DNA of 64,000 bases from Shewanella schlegeliana (lineage in GTDB: Bacteria > Pseudomonadota > Gammaproteobacteria > Enterobacterales > Shewanellaceae), in contig NZ_JAESVD010000001.1 in NCBI RefSeq assembly GCF_016765635.1, forward strand, positions 434,001 through 498,000. Reading direction: 5' to 3'. Under the pieces are notes generated by a model, which worked only from the letters and a program-made list of their open reading frames with translations, made no database searches and had not been told where the DNA came from. The translations under genes were made by a program, and so were the position numbers. Shown here piece by piece: positions 36,153 to 45,131 of this stretch (its first letter is position 1; the number at the start of each line of letters is the position of its first letter).

Positions 36153-36194
36153 AAAAAGCTGCGAGCTGGTCCCGCCATAGGGAGCTCGCAGCTT
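36153..36194 (-). terminator. Terminator after the choloylglycine-hydrolase-family gene
   Basis: AAGCTGCGAGCT (36156-36167) and AGCTCGCAGCTT (36183-36194) form a perfect 12-bp stem, with an inner TCCC/GGGA pairing in the loop. On the minus strand it is followed by a T run (A-run 36153-36157). Confidence 0.85.
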
Positions 36195-36226
36195 GTCATT
36201 CAATTAGTTCAGCCGATTTAGCTTAA

Positions 36227-37408
36227 CTACACAAAAGGGTTATCGCAGGGGCGTAGCTGTTGTTGTACATCTCCCATCAGTTCACTGGATATCGCTTCTC
36301 CTGTGGAGCTTCTTTCGAGGATGAGAAGACGCTCACAGTTGTTGCTTGGGTTATCAAAACTTACCCATACAGGTGCTATGGAATAGGTGTTTATCAGGTG
36401 ATAGCGCAAAGCGGCATGTTCGCTGACACTGCACCATAGTGTATTTGAGGACTGTCCCTTTACACTTGAGTGTTTCATCGAGTTGTAGCACAGTGGCGTT
36501 GCGGTAGCCGCCATAAGCGCTCTTGTTTGAGCCAAGGCATTTTGGCGGTTACTGGCAGGCTGAGAAAACTCATAGTAATAAGCTGCACGGGCAAAGCGTT
36601 GTTGCGACACGGGGCCACCAGGCAGATCAAAGAGGGTAAAGCCTGCGAGGGTGTCTTGTAGGTGAACCTCTTGTTGCCATTTTTTCTGCCATGGTTTTAA
36701 TAGTGCAAGCTGCACATCATAACCAGGGTTAACCGTTGCTACATTGTATTTGCGGTTGTGATAGATCTTAAATCCATTATCTCTTAACTCAATAATGGCC
36801 GAGTCGCCATTTCTATCTGAGAGAGTCAGGTGCAGCTTAGCCTTTGTGGTGGTGTCTAATCCGTCAGGTACATCATCACTGTAAATGTATAGCTGATCTG
36901 GATTTTGACTGAAGTAGCTGGTTGCCGCCTCAACTGTATCGAAGCAATCTAAGGTGAATTGTACCCAACGAAGAGAGCTAAGAAGCTGGGCATCTTCAGG
37001 TATATTAAGTTGATCAAGAAATGCGTTGCGATCTTTGTCTATGGCTTTTAATAGGGCGAGGGGCTTTATTTTTCCATCATCGATGATCTTGTCATTATCT
37101 TCAAAGTAAGCAAATAGATCTTCAAGACCATTAACAGCGAGGCCTTGGCTATTGATGCCATCAACGCTGCCCAATCCAAGTTGATCATTTCCTACTAGGG
37201 AAGCGATGCTGGCATATTTTGCCTGCCAAGTGAAAACATCGTGGTTTGAGAATTCGACTGGGTGTGCCTGTTGTTTTAAGCTGCCAGTGCGTAGCTCTTT
37301 GCTCTTAGGAATTCTATATAGGTAAGTAGTTAACGGACTAAACCAGTCAAAGTTTCTGCCAGTCATAGGGAACTCAGGGTTCAAACTGTTAAAAATTCTT
37401 GTGCACAT
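36227..37408 (-). CDS. Linear amide C-N hydrolase, choloylglycine hydrolase family
   Basis: An Ntn hydrolase of 393 residues with C2 as nucleophile after Met removal. Family residues are R18 and D21 (GRNFDW), N86 and N93 (GINSQGLAVNG), an Asn in ATVNPGYDVQLALL, and the arginine in GGPVSQQRFARAAYY. It has no signal peptide, unlike many Gram-negative acylases of the family, so a cytoplasmic location is predicted. The substrate (penicillin V, acyl-homoserine lactone, bile salt or another amide) cannot be told. AAGGA lies 6-7 nt before the ATG. The gene sits between the two CBS-gene copies. Confidence 0.85.
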   Translation of the reverse strand: MCTRIFNSLNPEFPMTGRNFDWFSPLTTYLYRIPKSKELRTGSLKQQAHPVEFSNHDVFTWQAKYASIASLVGNDQLGLGSVDGINSQGLAVNGLEDLFAYFEDNDKIIDDGKIKPLALLKAIDKDRNAFLDQLNIPEDAQLLSSLRWVQFTLDCFDTVEAATSYFSQNPDQLYIYSDDVPDGLDTTTKAKLHLTLSDRNGDSAIIELRDNGFKIYHNRKYNVATVNPGYDVQLALLKPWQKKWQQEVHLQDTLAGFTLFDLPGGPVSQQRFARAAYYYEFSQPASNRQNALAQTRALMAATATPLCYNSMKHSSVKGQSSNTLWCSVSEHAALRYHLINTYSIAPVWVSFDNPSNNCERLLILERSSTGEAISSELMGDVQQQLRPCDNPFV

Positions 37409-37543
37409 TCCATATCCTTTTTGGAGTTTTTATTAGTATTTGCTTAATAATTATCGCGTGTTAATCATGAGATTAACTGTTGAGTTTATTTAATTGCTGG
37501 ATGGTTAACAACTTGTTGCGCGTGTGGAAGGTTGATATCATCA

Positions 37544-37566
37544 CCCTAAAAGTAATACTTTTAGGG
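37544..37566 (+). promoter_or_regulatory. Perfect dyad in the leader of the diguanylate cyclase gene
   Basis: CCCTAAAAGT and ACTTTTAGGG (37544-37553, 37557-37566) form a perfect 10-bp inverted repeat around AAT. It ends immediately before the GGAAGGAA ribosome site of the gene at 37580. It could be an operator or an mRNA hairpin controlling access to the ribosome site. Confidence 0.6.
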
Positions 37567-37579
37567 AAGGGAAGGAATC

Positions 37580-38611
37580 ATGGATGGCAGCGGGTTAGAT
37601 CTAACAAATAAAATAAGGTCAAAAGTGCTCGCATCATTGAGCTTTGCGCTCTTTATTGCTGCTATTTCATTTGCTATTTTTAATATTGTCTATCATCAAG
37701 CTTATTCTTTTGCTGCTTTAGAACTTATTTTTGCTGGTTTTTCATTTGATATTTTCTGGAATAACAGCAGAAAGAATAATTACAGTATTAATAAACTCTA
37801 TTTTTACTTGCTCTTCTTGGCTTTTCTGATCGTATTTGGCACCTATAGCTTTCCATTAATCGATGCATTGTTCGTTTGGGGCTTCTCTTTCCCCATTATC
37901 TCCTATCTGCTTCTTGGAAAACGATTTGCTTTTCGAGTATCACTGTTTGTTTTCATCTCCATCGGTTCGATCTTGTTCTATAAATTAACCTTCCTTGGAG
38001 AGTTTGATATTGAACCTGTGATGATTAACTTTCTCTTCTGCTATACCTGTATCTGGACCGTTTCGCACTATTATGAGCTTAGTAGAGAAAGTGCCCATGA
38101 CTCATTAATCAAGCTGGCTCACTGTGACTCGCTGACCAAAACTAATAATCGTTTGGCATTTTCTGAGGGCTTTATTGATCATGAAGGAGAATTTCTATTA
38201 TTACTCGATCTTGATAACTTTAAATCTATCAATGATACCTATGGACACGACATTGGAGATTTGGCTCTGGTATCAGTAGCTAAATGTTTTAAGACTTTGA
38301 TAGATGAGAGTCGTGTTTTTCGTATTGGCGGTGAAGAGTTTTGTATTTGGTTAGGTACGAGTGATCTAGAAGATGCCCTCGAACGCTCTGAGAAGATAAG
38401 GAAGAGTGTTGCTCAACAGCGAATCGAGTGTGATAAACAGGATATTCCCATTACCGTAAGCGGCGGCTTAGCTCTGCATCAAGCTCAAATGTCGCAATCT
38501 GAGCTGTTAAAAATGGCTGATAATTATTTGTATTGTGCCAAAAGTCGGGGACGGAACCAGATAGTCCATAAAGATGAAGTTGAGGTGAGTAAGCTTGTTT
38601 TTGTAAACTGA
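37580..38611 (+). CDS. Membrane diguanylate cyclase (GGDEF domain)
   Basis: 343 residues. Residues 1-165 have about six hydrophobic spans forming a membrane sensor region that I cannot assign to a named MASE type. Residues 175-335 are a GGDEF domain with DSLTKTNNR, DLDNFKSINDTYGHDIGD and an intact active site GGEEF (250-254), so c-di-GMP synthesis is expected. The inhibitory RxxD I-site is absent: positions 241-244 read IDES. There is no EAL domain. The AGGGAAGGGAAGG region gives a strong ribosome site. It is divergent from the hydrolase gene. Confidence 0.9.
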   Translation: MDGSGLDLTNKIRSKVLASLSFALFIAAISFAIFNIVYHQAYSFAALELIFAGFSFDIFWNNSRKNNYSINKLYFYLLFLAFLIVFGTYSFPLIDALFVWGFSFPIISYLLLGKRFAFRVSLFVFISIGSILFYKLTFLGEFDIEPVMINFLFCYTCIWTVSHYYELSRESAHDSLIKLAHCDSLTKTNNRLAFSEGFIDHEGEFLLLLDLDNFKSINDTYGHDIGDLALVSVAKCFKTLIDESRVFRIGGEEFCIWLGTSDLEDALERSEKIRKSVAQQRIECDKQDIPITVSGGLALHQAQMSQSELLKMADNYLYCAKSRGRNQIVHKDEVEVSKLVFVN

Positions 38612-39162
38612 CAGCGCACTATATGCAATTCTTGTTATATCAACATCTTAGTATGTTCATTGGGATGAATTGATTAGATTGAATGTGGTGAGGGTAAAAG
38701 AGTACCGAGCTCGATTGATGGATATATTTTGCTACTGTCTTCAAAAGAGTTGCGGGCGCTGAACAAACTTGCCAGAAAGGCAATGCTGAAGATAAGTTTA
38801 AGAGGACTTTTAGGAAGGGAGGTTTAACTCTTAAGCATTGCTTGATGAGGCGGTATAGCTAATCTGTGTGAGTACTGAACTGTATGAGTGTAGGTCTGTA
38901 TGGTCTATGTTGCCCCGAACCCTATCCGAGCCAATATTACTACATCTCTAGACACCTCACCACCAGTATCAAAATACGCATCAAATCTCAGTTCTGGCAT
39001 CATCTCGACCATTAAAAAATATCCCAAATATCATAATATTCCCCATGTATTAGCTTTAATACAGGCTTTATCACTTTTCCGTTTATGCTTATTGCATTAA
39101 TCCTCGTCGTAGTTGTTAATTCTTGGCTAAACTAAAAAAGAGCAACTAAATAGGGGAATGAA
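38612..39162. other. Gene-poor region upstream of the CBS-domain gene
   Basis: 550 bp without a supported ORF. It contains a two-part inverted repeat (38780-38841). Its last 50 bp (from 39110) are the part duplicated at 35772. Stretches such as 38900-39060 have irregular composition and may be decayed sequence. Confidence 0.55.
38780..38841. repeat. Two-part inverted repeat, 7 + 7 bp
   Basis: GCAATGC (38780-38786) and TTAAGAG (38798-38804) pair with GCATTGC (38835-38841) and CTCTTAA (38828-38834). The right arms are contiguous, the left arms are 11 nt apart, giving a bulged hairpin. No T-run follows. Confidence 0.5.
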
Positions 39163-39579
39163 ATGGATTCAATCAACGTAAAAGAACACATGGATCGCCA
39201 ACCTGTGTTGTTAACGCCTTCTATGTCGTTAGCGACGGCGGTAGAGCAATTGCTAGAGCATAAAAAGCTCGGTGCGCCCGTAGTTGAAGATGATGGCCAC
39301 TTAGTGGGCTTTTTGTCGCAGCAAGATTGCCTAGCCGTGATGCTAAAAAGTAGCTATCACTGTGACTTAATCGCGATAGTTAAAGATTGCATGCGTACAG
39401 ACGTGTTGTCGGTCACGCCTAATTCGAGTGTGTTGCAACTGGCTGAACAGATGTTAGGCCCAAAACCTAAAATCTATCCAGTGGTGGAAGAGGGAAAAGT
39501 AGTAGGCACTATAAGCCGTGCTAATGTGCTCGAAGCGATTAATACCTATATGCAGCAGTGTTATCTGTCACCAGCATGA
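39163..39579 (+). CDS. CBS-domain pair protein
   Basis: 138 residues consisting of two tandem CBS motifs (about 7-62 and 72-130), with MDRQPVLLTPSMSLATAVEQLLEHK and MRTDVLSVTPNSSVLQLAEQML, each ending in a V-G-x-[IL]-S-x-x-[DN] stretch (LVGFLSQQDCL, VVGTISRANVL). Stand-alone CBS pairs usually bind adenosine nucleotides; the partner is unknown. AGGGG lies 6 nt before the ATG. A broken copy of its 5' end lies 3.3 kb upstream. Confidence 0.9.
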   Translation: MDSINVKEHMDRQPVLLTPSMSLATAVEQLLEHKKLGAPVVEDDGHLVGFLSQQDCLAVMLKSSYHCDLIAIVKDCMRTDVLSVTPNSSVLQLAEQMLGPKPKIYPVVEEGKVVGTISRANVLEAINTYMQQCYLSPA

Positions 39580-39789
39580 TCACTCAATTAACTTTGGTTT
39601 CTGATTGGAACCCGATAAGAGTGAGCCATGGCGCTGGCTCTTATCAAGTAAACCCAATTTGAGCACGATACCGTGGTTTTTAATGGCGTGTTTGGCTTGA
39701 TAACATAAAGTATTTTTAAGTCAGCTATACCAACCTGCAACGTTCCTTGCTAGGATCGTCCTCTTTAGTATTGGCTATGGAATTTGCAC

Positions 39790-42700
39790 TTGAGTTCGCA
39801 ACAGCATCCCCTCTCTAACACATTCTTAAAATCCTGTTATGAAGCGGACGCCGCAAAAATTAGGCGTCGTCTGTTTAGGCTTAGAAAAGAGCCCGACTCA
39901 GAGAAAAAAACAGCCACTCTTGAAAACCTTGAGCTGTTGGCGCTTGAGTCTCGACAAAAAGTTGAGCTGCGCTTGGCTAATCGCCCGAAAATCACCTATC
40001 CCGATAGCTTGCCGGTATCGCAGAAACGCGAAGAGATCGCCACTGCTATAGCTAACAATCAGGTTGTGATTGTGGCGGGTGAAACAGGCTCGGGTAAAAC
40101 GACTCAGTTGCCTAAGATCTGTCTTGAGCTGGGCTTAGGCTCTCGCGGCTTGATTGGTCATACCCAGCCACGCCGATTAGCGGCCCGCAGCGTTGCCACC
40201 CGTATCGCCGAAGAGATAAATACTCCTTTGGGTGAAGCCGTTGGTTTTAAAGTACGCTTTGCCGATGCCATAAACAGTGACTCGTATATCAAGTTAATGA
40301 CCGACGGTATTTTATTAGCCGAATTAACTAACGATAAGTATCTAAATCAATACGATACCATCATTATCGATGAGGCTCACGAGCGTAGCCTTAATATCGA
40401 TTTTATCTTGGGTTATTTGAAAAACGTGTTGCAGAAGCGTCCAGATCTGAAGGTGATCATCACCTCGGCAACGATCGATGTCGATCGCTTCTCTAAACAC
40501 TTTAATAATGCTCCTGTGATTGAAGTCTCTGGGCGTACCTATCCAGTAGAAACTCGATACCGTCCACTGGTGCAAGATCAAGATGAGGATCTTGATCTTA
40601 TCGAAGGTATTTTTGCGGCAACCGATGAGCTGATCAATGAAGGTCTGGGTGATATCTTGATCTTTATGAATGGTGAGCGAGAAATTCGAGATGTTGCCGA
40701 GCAGCTTAATCGTCGTCAGTATCGTGATACAGAGATCTTGCCGCTATACGCACGCCTTTCTTACGGTGAGCAGTCAAAGGTCTTTAAGAGCCATGTAGGC
40801 CGCCGTATTGTATTAGCGACCAACGTTGCTGAAACCTCATTAACCGTACCCGGTATCCGTTACGTTATTGACCCAGGTACCGCGCGTATTAGTCGTTATA
40901 GTTACCGTACTAAGGTGCAGCGCCTACCCATAGAGCCAATCTCTCAAGCGAGTGCCAATCAAAGGCAAGGGCGTTGTGGTCGTGTCGCACCGGGTATTTG
41001 TATTCGATTGTATAGCGAAGATGATTTTATCTCGCGCCCTGAATTTACCGATCCTGAAATTCTGCGTACCAATTTAGCCTCTGTTATTTTGAAGATGCTG
41101 TCGATAGGTTTAGGCGATATCGAAGGCTTCCCGTTTATTCAGCCACCTGATGCGCGTTATATTCGAGACGGCTTCTTGCTGCTTGAAGAGCTGCAGGCTG
41201 TCACAAAGGGCAAAGGTAAGCTGAATCTGACTCAGCTCGGGCGTCAGTTGGCGCATATTCCTGTGGATCCACGTCTTGCGCGCATGGTGATTGAGGCTCA
41301 GCAAAATGGTTGTTTACATGAAGCCTTAGTGATCACCGCGGGTCTTTCTATTCAAGATCCTCGTGAACGCCCAATGGACAAGAAGCAAGCGGCGGATCAG
41401 GCCCATAACCGTTTTAGCGATAAAGACTCAGATTTCGTCTCATGGCTTAACCTTTGGGATTATTTAAAGCAGAGCCAGAAAGAGCTGTCGAGTAGTCAGT
41501 TTAGAAAGCAGTGTAAGAGCGAGTTCTTGGCTTATCTGCGCGTTCGTGAGTGGCAAGACTTATATACGCAGCTAAGACAGGCAACCCATGAGCTGAAGTG
41601 GAAGCTCAATGCGCCGACCGAAGAGCTTAACTACGAAGCGTTGCATCGCTCACTGCTAACCGGTTTGCTGAGCCACATCGGCTTTAAAGAAAAAGATAAT
41701 GAATATCTAGGTGCCCGTAATCGCAGGTTCTTTGTGTTCCCCGGCTCGCCTTTAGCGAAAAAAGGGCCGAAATGGATTATGGCGGCGGAGCTTACTGAAA
41801 CTTCACGTTTATTCGCCCGTTGCTGCGCTAAAATTCAGCCTGAATGGGTTGAGCCTCTAGCGGCGCATCTGGTGAAGAAGAACTACGTAGAGCCACACTT
41901 TGAGTCTAAGCAGGGCTCGGTGGTCGCACTTGAGAACCAAGTGCTCTACGGCTTGCAAATTGTTAACCGCCGCAAGGTACAATATGGTCCAGTTGAGCCG
42001 GTTGAGGCCCGTGAGATCTTTATTCGCTCGGCACTGGCTGACGGCGAACTACGGACTAACGAAGCTTTCTTTATTAAGAATCAGAAGCTACTGCTAGATA
42101 TTGAATCCCTTGAGCATAAGTCTCGTCGCCGTGATATTTTGGTGGATGAACAGGCGCTATACGCGTTTTATGAGCCAAAAATCCCCGATGGGATCTATAA
42201 CGCGCCTAAGTTCTTAAAGTGGTGGAAACAAACTAAGCAAACCACACCAGAGCTTTTAGACTTTGAGCGCGAGTCTTTGATGCAGCGCAGTAGCGATCAT
42301 ATTTCGCTGCTGGACTTCCCTGAAAAATGGCATAAGGGTAACTTGGTGCTCAATGTCAGTTATCACTTTGAGCCGTCTGCCGTTGATGACGGTGTGTCGG
42401 TGCATATTCCGGTGGCACTGATTAACCAAGTCGATGAACAAGATTTTGACTGGATAGTACCGGGTCTGCGTGAAGAGAAGTGTATCGCGCTGATCAAGTC
42501 GTTACCTAAGGCACTGCGCCGCAATTTTGTGCCTGCACCAGATTACGCCAAAGCCTGTTTGCAGGCGATGACGCCGTTTGAGTTGCCGCTTGTTGATGCC
42601 ATGTGTAAGCAATTGCTGCGCATGAGTGGTACCCGTATTTCGCCAGAAGATTTTGATTCATCGCAGCTTGCTAAACACCTTTTAATTAACTTTAAGATTG

Positions 42701-43671
42701 AAGGTGATAAGGGCAAGTTACTTGCTGAAGGACGTGAGCTGGAGCCATTAAAGGCGAGTATGCAGGGGCAGGTTGTGCAGGCTATTCGTCAGGTTGCCGA
42801 TTCTGGTATTGAGCAAAAAGGGCTAGAGCAATGGAGCTTTGGCGATCTGCCTAAGCAGTTTGAGCAGAAGAAGGGTAACTTTGAAGTTAAAGCTTTCCCT
42901 GCGCTGGTGGATGATAAAACCAGTGTTTCAATCAAGTTATTTGATGATGAATTTGAGGCGGAGAAACAACATAAGCTCGGTCTACAGCGATTACTGTTGC
43001 TCAATATTCCATCACCAGTAAAACACTTGCAAAAGTCACTGCCTAACAAAGCAAAACTGGCGATGTACTTTAATCCATTTGGTCAGGTGAATATCTTAAT
43101 CGATGATATTTTATCGGCTGCGGTGCAGCAGCTTTTGGATGAGAAGGGCATCGATGTTCGCTCGGAAACTTCATTCGCCGAAGCGAAAGACTGGGTGAGA
43201 CAAGAGCTTAATCCAACCGCTGAAAAAATTGCGCTTAAGGTGGAGGAAATTCTGACCATCTACAACCGTATTAAGAAGCGACTGAAGGGCAAGATCAGCC
43301 TAGATATCGCCTTTGCGATGAGTGATATTCAAAGCCAGCTGGATCAACTGGTGTTTAAAGGCTTTGTGGAGCAATCCGGCTGGCAGCGATTAGGGGATCT
43401 TAACCGTTACCTTAAAGGAATAGAAAACCGTTTGGAGAAGCTACCAGTGGATCCTAATCGAGACCGTTTGCATATGCACAGTATCAATAAGGTACAGGAA
43501 GTGTTGAAGGCGCAGATGGCGAAGTTGCCTAAGTCTATGCCTGTACCAGATGTGTTAATCGAAGCCCGCTGGATGATTGAGGAATATCGCGTCTCCTGTT
43601 TTGCACAGGTGTTAGGCACTGCTTATCCTATTTCAGAAAAACGTATTTTGAATCAGATAGCACAGGCCTAA
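39790..43671 (+). CDS. hrpA: ATP-dependent RNA helicase HrpA
   Basis: A DEAH-box helicase of 1293 residues, near the E. coli size of 1300. Walker A is GETGSGKTTQLPK, then TQPRRLAARSVA, DEAH in IIIDEAHERSLN, SAT in ITSATID, and motif VI QRQGRCGRVAPG. HA2/OB-fold regions follow, then a long DUF3418 C terminus. It resolves stalled ribosomes on mRNA in E. coli. The frame opens at TTG 39784; TTG 39790 gives the family-like MSSQQHPL start with better spacing from a GGA. Confidence 0.94.
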   Translation: MSSQQHPLSNTFLKSCYEADAAKIRRRLFRLRKEPDSEKKTATLENLELLALESRQKVELRLANRPKITYPDSLPVSQKREEIATAIANNQVVIVAGETGSGKTTQLPKICLELGLGSRGLIGHTQPRRLAARSVATRIAEEINTPLGEAVGFKVRFADAINSDSYIKLMTDGILLAELTNDKYLNQYDTIIIDEAHERSLNIDFILGYLKNVLQKRPDLKVIITSATIDVDRFSKHFNNAPVIEVSGRTYPVETRYRPLVQDQDEDLDLIEGIFAATDELINEGLGDILIFMNGEREIRDVAEQLNRRQYRDTEILPLYARLSYGEQSKVFKSHVGRRIVLATNVAETSLTVPGIRYVIDPGTARISRYSYRTKVQRLPIEPISQASANQRQGRCGRVAPGICIRLYSEDDFISRPEFTDPEILRTNLASVILKMLSIGLGDIEGFPFIQPPDARYIRDGFLLLEELQAVTKGKGKLNLTQLGRQLAHIPVDPRLARMVIEAQQNGCLHEALVITAGLSIQDPRERPMDKKQAADQAHNRFSDKDSDFVSWLNLWDYLKQSQKELSSSQFRKQCKSEFLAYLRVREWQDLYTQLRQATHELKWKLNAPTEELNYEALHRSLLTGLLSHIGFKEKDNEYLGARNRRFFVFPGSPLAKKGPKWIMAAELTETSRLFARCCAKIQPEWVEPLAAHLVKKNYVEPHFESKQGSVVALENQVLYGLQIVNRRKVQYGPVEPVEAREIFIRSALADGELRTNEAFFIKNQKLLLDIESLEHKSRRRDILVDEQALYAFYEPKIPDGIYNAPKFLKWWKQTKQTTPELLDFERESLMQRSSDHISLLDFPEKWHKGNLVLNVSYHFEPSAVDDGVSVHIPVALINQVDEQDFDWIVPGLREEKCIALIKSLPKALRRNFVPAPDYAKACLQAMTPFELPLVDAMCKQLLRMSGTRISPEDFDSSQLAKHLLINFKIEGDKGKLLAEGRELEPLKASMQGQVVQAIRQVADSGIEQKGLEQWSFGDLPKQFEQKKGNFEVKAFPALVDDKTSVSIKLFDDEFEAEKQHKLGLQRLLLLNIPSPVKHLQKSLPNKAKLAMYFNPFGQVNILIDDILSAAVQQLLDEKGIDVRSETSFAEAKDWVRQELNPTAEKIALKVEEILTIYNRIKKRLKGKISLDIAFAMSDIQSQLDQLVFKGFVEQSGWQRLGDLNRYLKGIENRLEKLPVDPNRDRLHMHSINKVQEVLKAQMAKLPKSMPVPDVLIEARWMIEEYRVSCFAQVLGTAYPISEKRILNQIAQA

Positions 43672-43690
43672 TCGCTTCATATTCACATTA

Positions 43691-43718
43691 AAAACGCACG
43701 GTAGATACCGTGCGTTTT
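43691..43718 (+). terminator. Terminator after hrpA
   Basis: CGCACGGTA and TACCGTGCG (43695-43703, 43706-43714) flanked by A4 and T4. Confidence 0.75.
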
Positions 43719-43848
43719 CATATAAGCTATCTTTTCAAGTGTATCGCATTAGCGTGCCACGACTTGGACTACTAGGGGCTGCCCCATCTTCCAGATATGG
43801 AAGCTGTAGAAGGCTGGTGATCTAGTCTTGTTACGATAGCTTAAAACT

Positions 43849-43880
43849 AAAAAGCCAGCGCATATTGCGCTGGCTTTTTT
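43849..43880. terminator. Terminator after ddl
   Basis: GCCAGCGC (43854-43861), ATATT loop, GCGCTGGC (43867-43874), flanked by A-rich left and T6 right. It serves ddl on the minus strand and backs up the hrpA terminator. Confidence 0.85.
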
Positions 43881-43904
43881 ATCTCTGGTCTAATGGCATT
43901 TCGT

Positions 43905-44909
43905 TTATGACTTTAACTGCGCCATAATGTTACCCGAAAGGTACTGGGCAAAATCATGACCATGATTTTGTAGCATCTTAGGGAACATCGAGATCTGCGT
44001 TTGACCTGGGAAGGTGTTGATCTCGTTCAGCAGAATTTCGTTATCTTCGGTTAAGAAGAAGTCAATTCTCGACAGGTGACGTAACTTCATCCCTTTAAAG
44101 GCTTTAATCGCATATTCTTGAATTTGCTTGGCAATCTCTGCATCGACATCGGCTTCAATCACCGTCTGTGCTTGACTGTTTTCAGCATACTTCTCATCGA
44201 AGCTATAGAAGGTATTGCTGGCACAGATAATTTCACCCGGTTTTGTCGCGATGACTTCACCGTCGACCTCATAGGTGGCGACCTCTAGCTCACGGGCGGT
44301 AATCGTCTTCTCGATCACCACATAAGGTGAGAAGGTAAAGGCCTCTTCTAATGAGCTAGCTAGCTGCTCGATGCTATCAACGCGATAACAACCTACAGAT
44401 GAGCCCTGTGAAGCCGCTTTAATAAAGATTGAACCCCAATTTTCTAGAGCCGCTTCAGCTTGCTCTAGTGACTGCTGATTAAACTCGCTTAAGAAAATAT
44501 AGGGGGTATTTGGGATCCCAAGTGCACTAAACCACATCTTGGCGGTCACTTTATTGAAGCAGTTGCTACTAGATTCTGAGTCACAGCCAAAGTAGGGTAG
44601 ATTGATCAAGCCGAAATAGGACTGGATGTCACCGGTTTCACCTGGGTAGCCATGAATACAAGGGATCACATAGTCCACATCCCAAGGCGCTTTCGTTTCA
44701 TCATCGAAGCGGATCTGCTTGCTGTTGGTTAACTCGCAAAGCTCGCCAGCTTGAGTGTGATATTGACCTTTAGCATTGAGCTCAACACGTAGCACATTGA
44801 AGTGGGGTAACGTGGCTAATTGCGCTTCAAAATAATTGGCCGATAACAGTGAAATGCTGTGCTCATCACCGCCGCCACCACACAATAGTAATAAATTCTT
44901 CTGGGTCAT
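43905..44909 (-). CDS. ddl: D-alanine--D-alanine ligase
   Basis: An ATP-grasp ligase of 334 residues making the D-Ala-D-Ala dipeptide for peptidoglycan. Motifs are [40 protein letters not shown] (the ATP-binding lysine and glycine-rich loop), [10 protein letters not shown] and [10 protein letters not shown]. It is monocistronic and away from the mur/fts cluster, so it is a stand-alone Ddl as in Vibrio and Shewanella; an A/B assignment is not attempted. The nearest upstream gene, recD, is 222 bp away. Confidence 0.93.
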   Translation of the reverse strand: MTQKNLLLLCGGGGDEHSISLLSANYFEAQLATLPHFNVLRVELNAKGQYHTQAGELCELTNSKQIRFDDETKAPWDVDYVIPCIHGYPGETGDIQSYFGLINLPYFGCDSESSSNCFNKVTAKMWFSALGIPNTPYIFLSEFNQQSLEQAEAALENWGSIFIKAASQGSSVGCYRVDSIEQLASSLEEAFTFSPYVVIEKTITARELEVATYEVDGEVIATKPGEIICASNTFYSFDEKYAENSQAQTVIEADVDAEIAKQIQEYAIKAFKGMKLRHLSRIDFFLTEDNEILLNEINTFPGQTQISMFPKMLQNHGHDFAQYLSGNIMAQLKS

Positions 44910-45078
44910 TTTGTCTCCACCTGTTACCCATGATAAAAGTCAGCTGAATCACTATGGCTGAATCACTTTTTAATGCAAGTATTGCCTAGCCGATTTAGCT
45001 TAAATGCTGTTTTTATATTCGAGTCTGTGGCCCTTTGCCCTAATAGAGCAAATGAGTGCATCATATTTAGCCGAGTTA

Positions 45079-45105
45079 GTGCACCGTCTTTAGGTTTAGG
45101 TGCAC
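45079..45105. repeat. Inverted repeat downstream of recD
   Basis: GTGCACC (45079-45085) and GGTGCAC (45099-45105) with a 13-nt loop. No T-run on the minus strand, so a weak or rho-dependent end of the rec transcript is possible. Confidence 0.4.
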
Positions 45106-45131
45106 TATTCTGGCTCTACAATAAGGTAAGC

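Larger units (their letters stand above)
35695..36226. other. Gene-poor region containing a pseudogene and two terminators
   Basis: It holds the lipoprotein terminator, the decayed CBS-gene copy (35772-35907) and the terminator of the hydrolase gene (36153-36194). The rest (about 35908-36150) shows no ORF I would defend. Confidence 0.6.

Noticed and set aside
35987..36199. 70-codon minus-strand ORF downstream of the hydrolase gene
   Set aside because: It runs through the hydrolase terminator and has no family features.
38900..39100. 66-codon plus-strand ORF upstream of the CBS gene
   Set aside because: Atypical composition, no ribosome site, no recognisable domain; left as gene-poor DNA.
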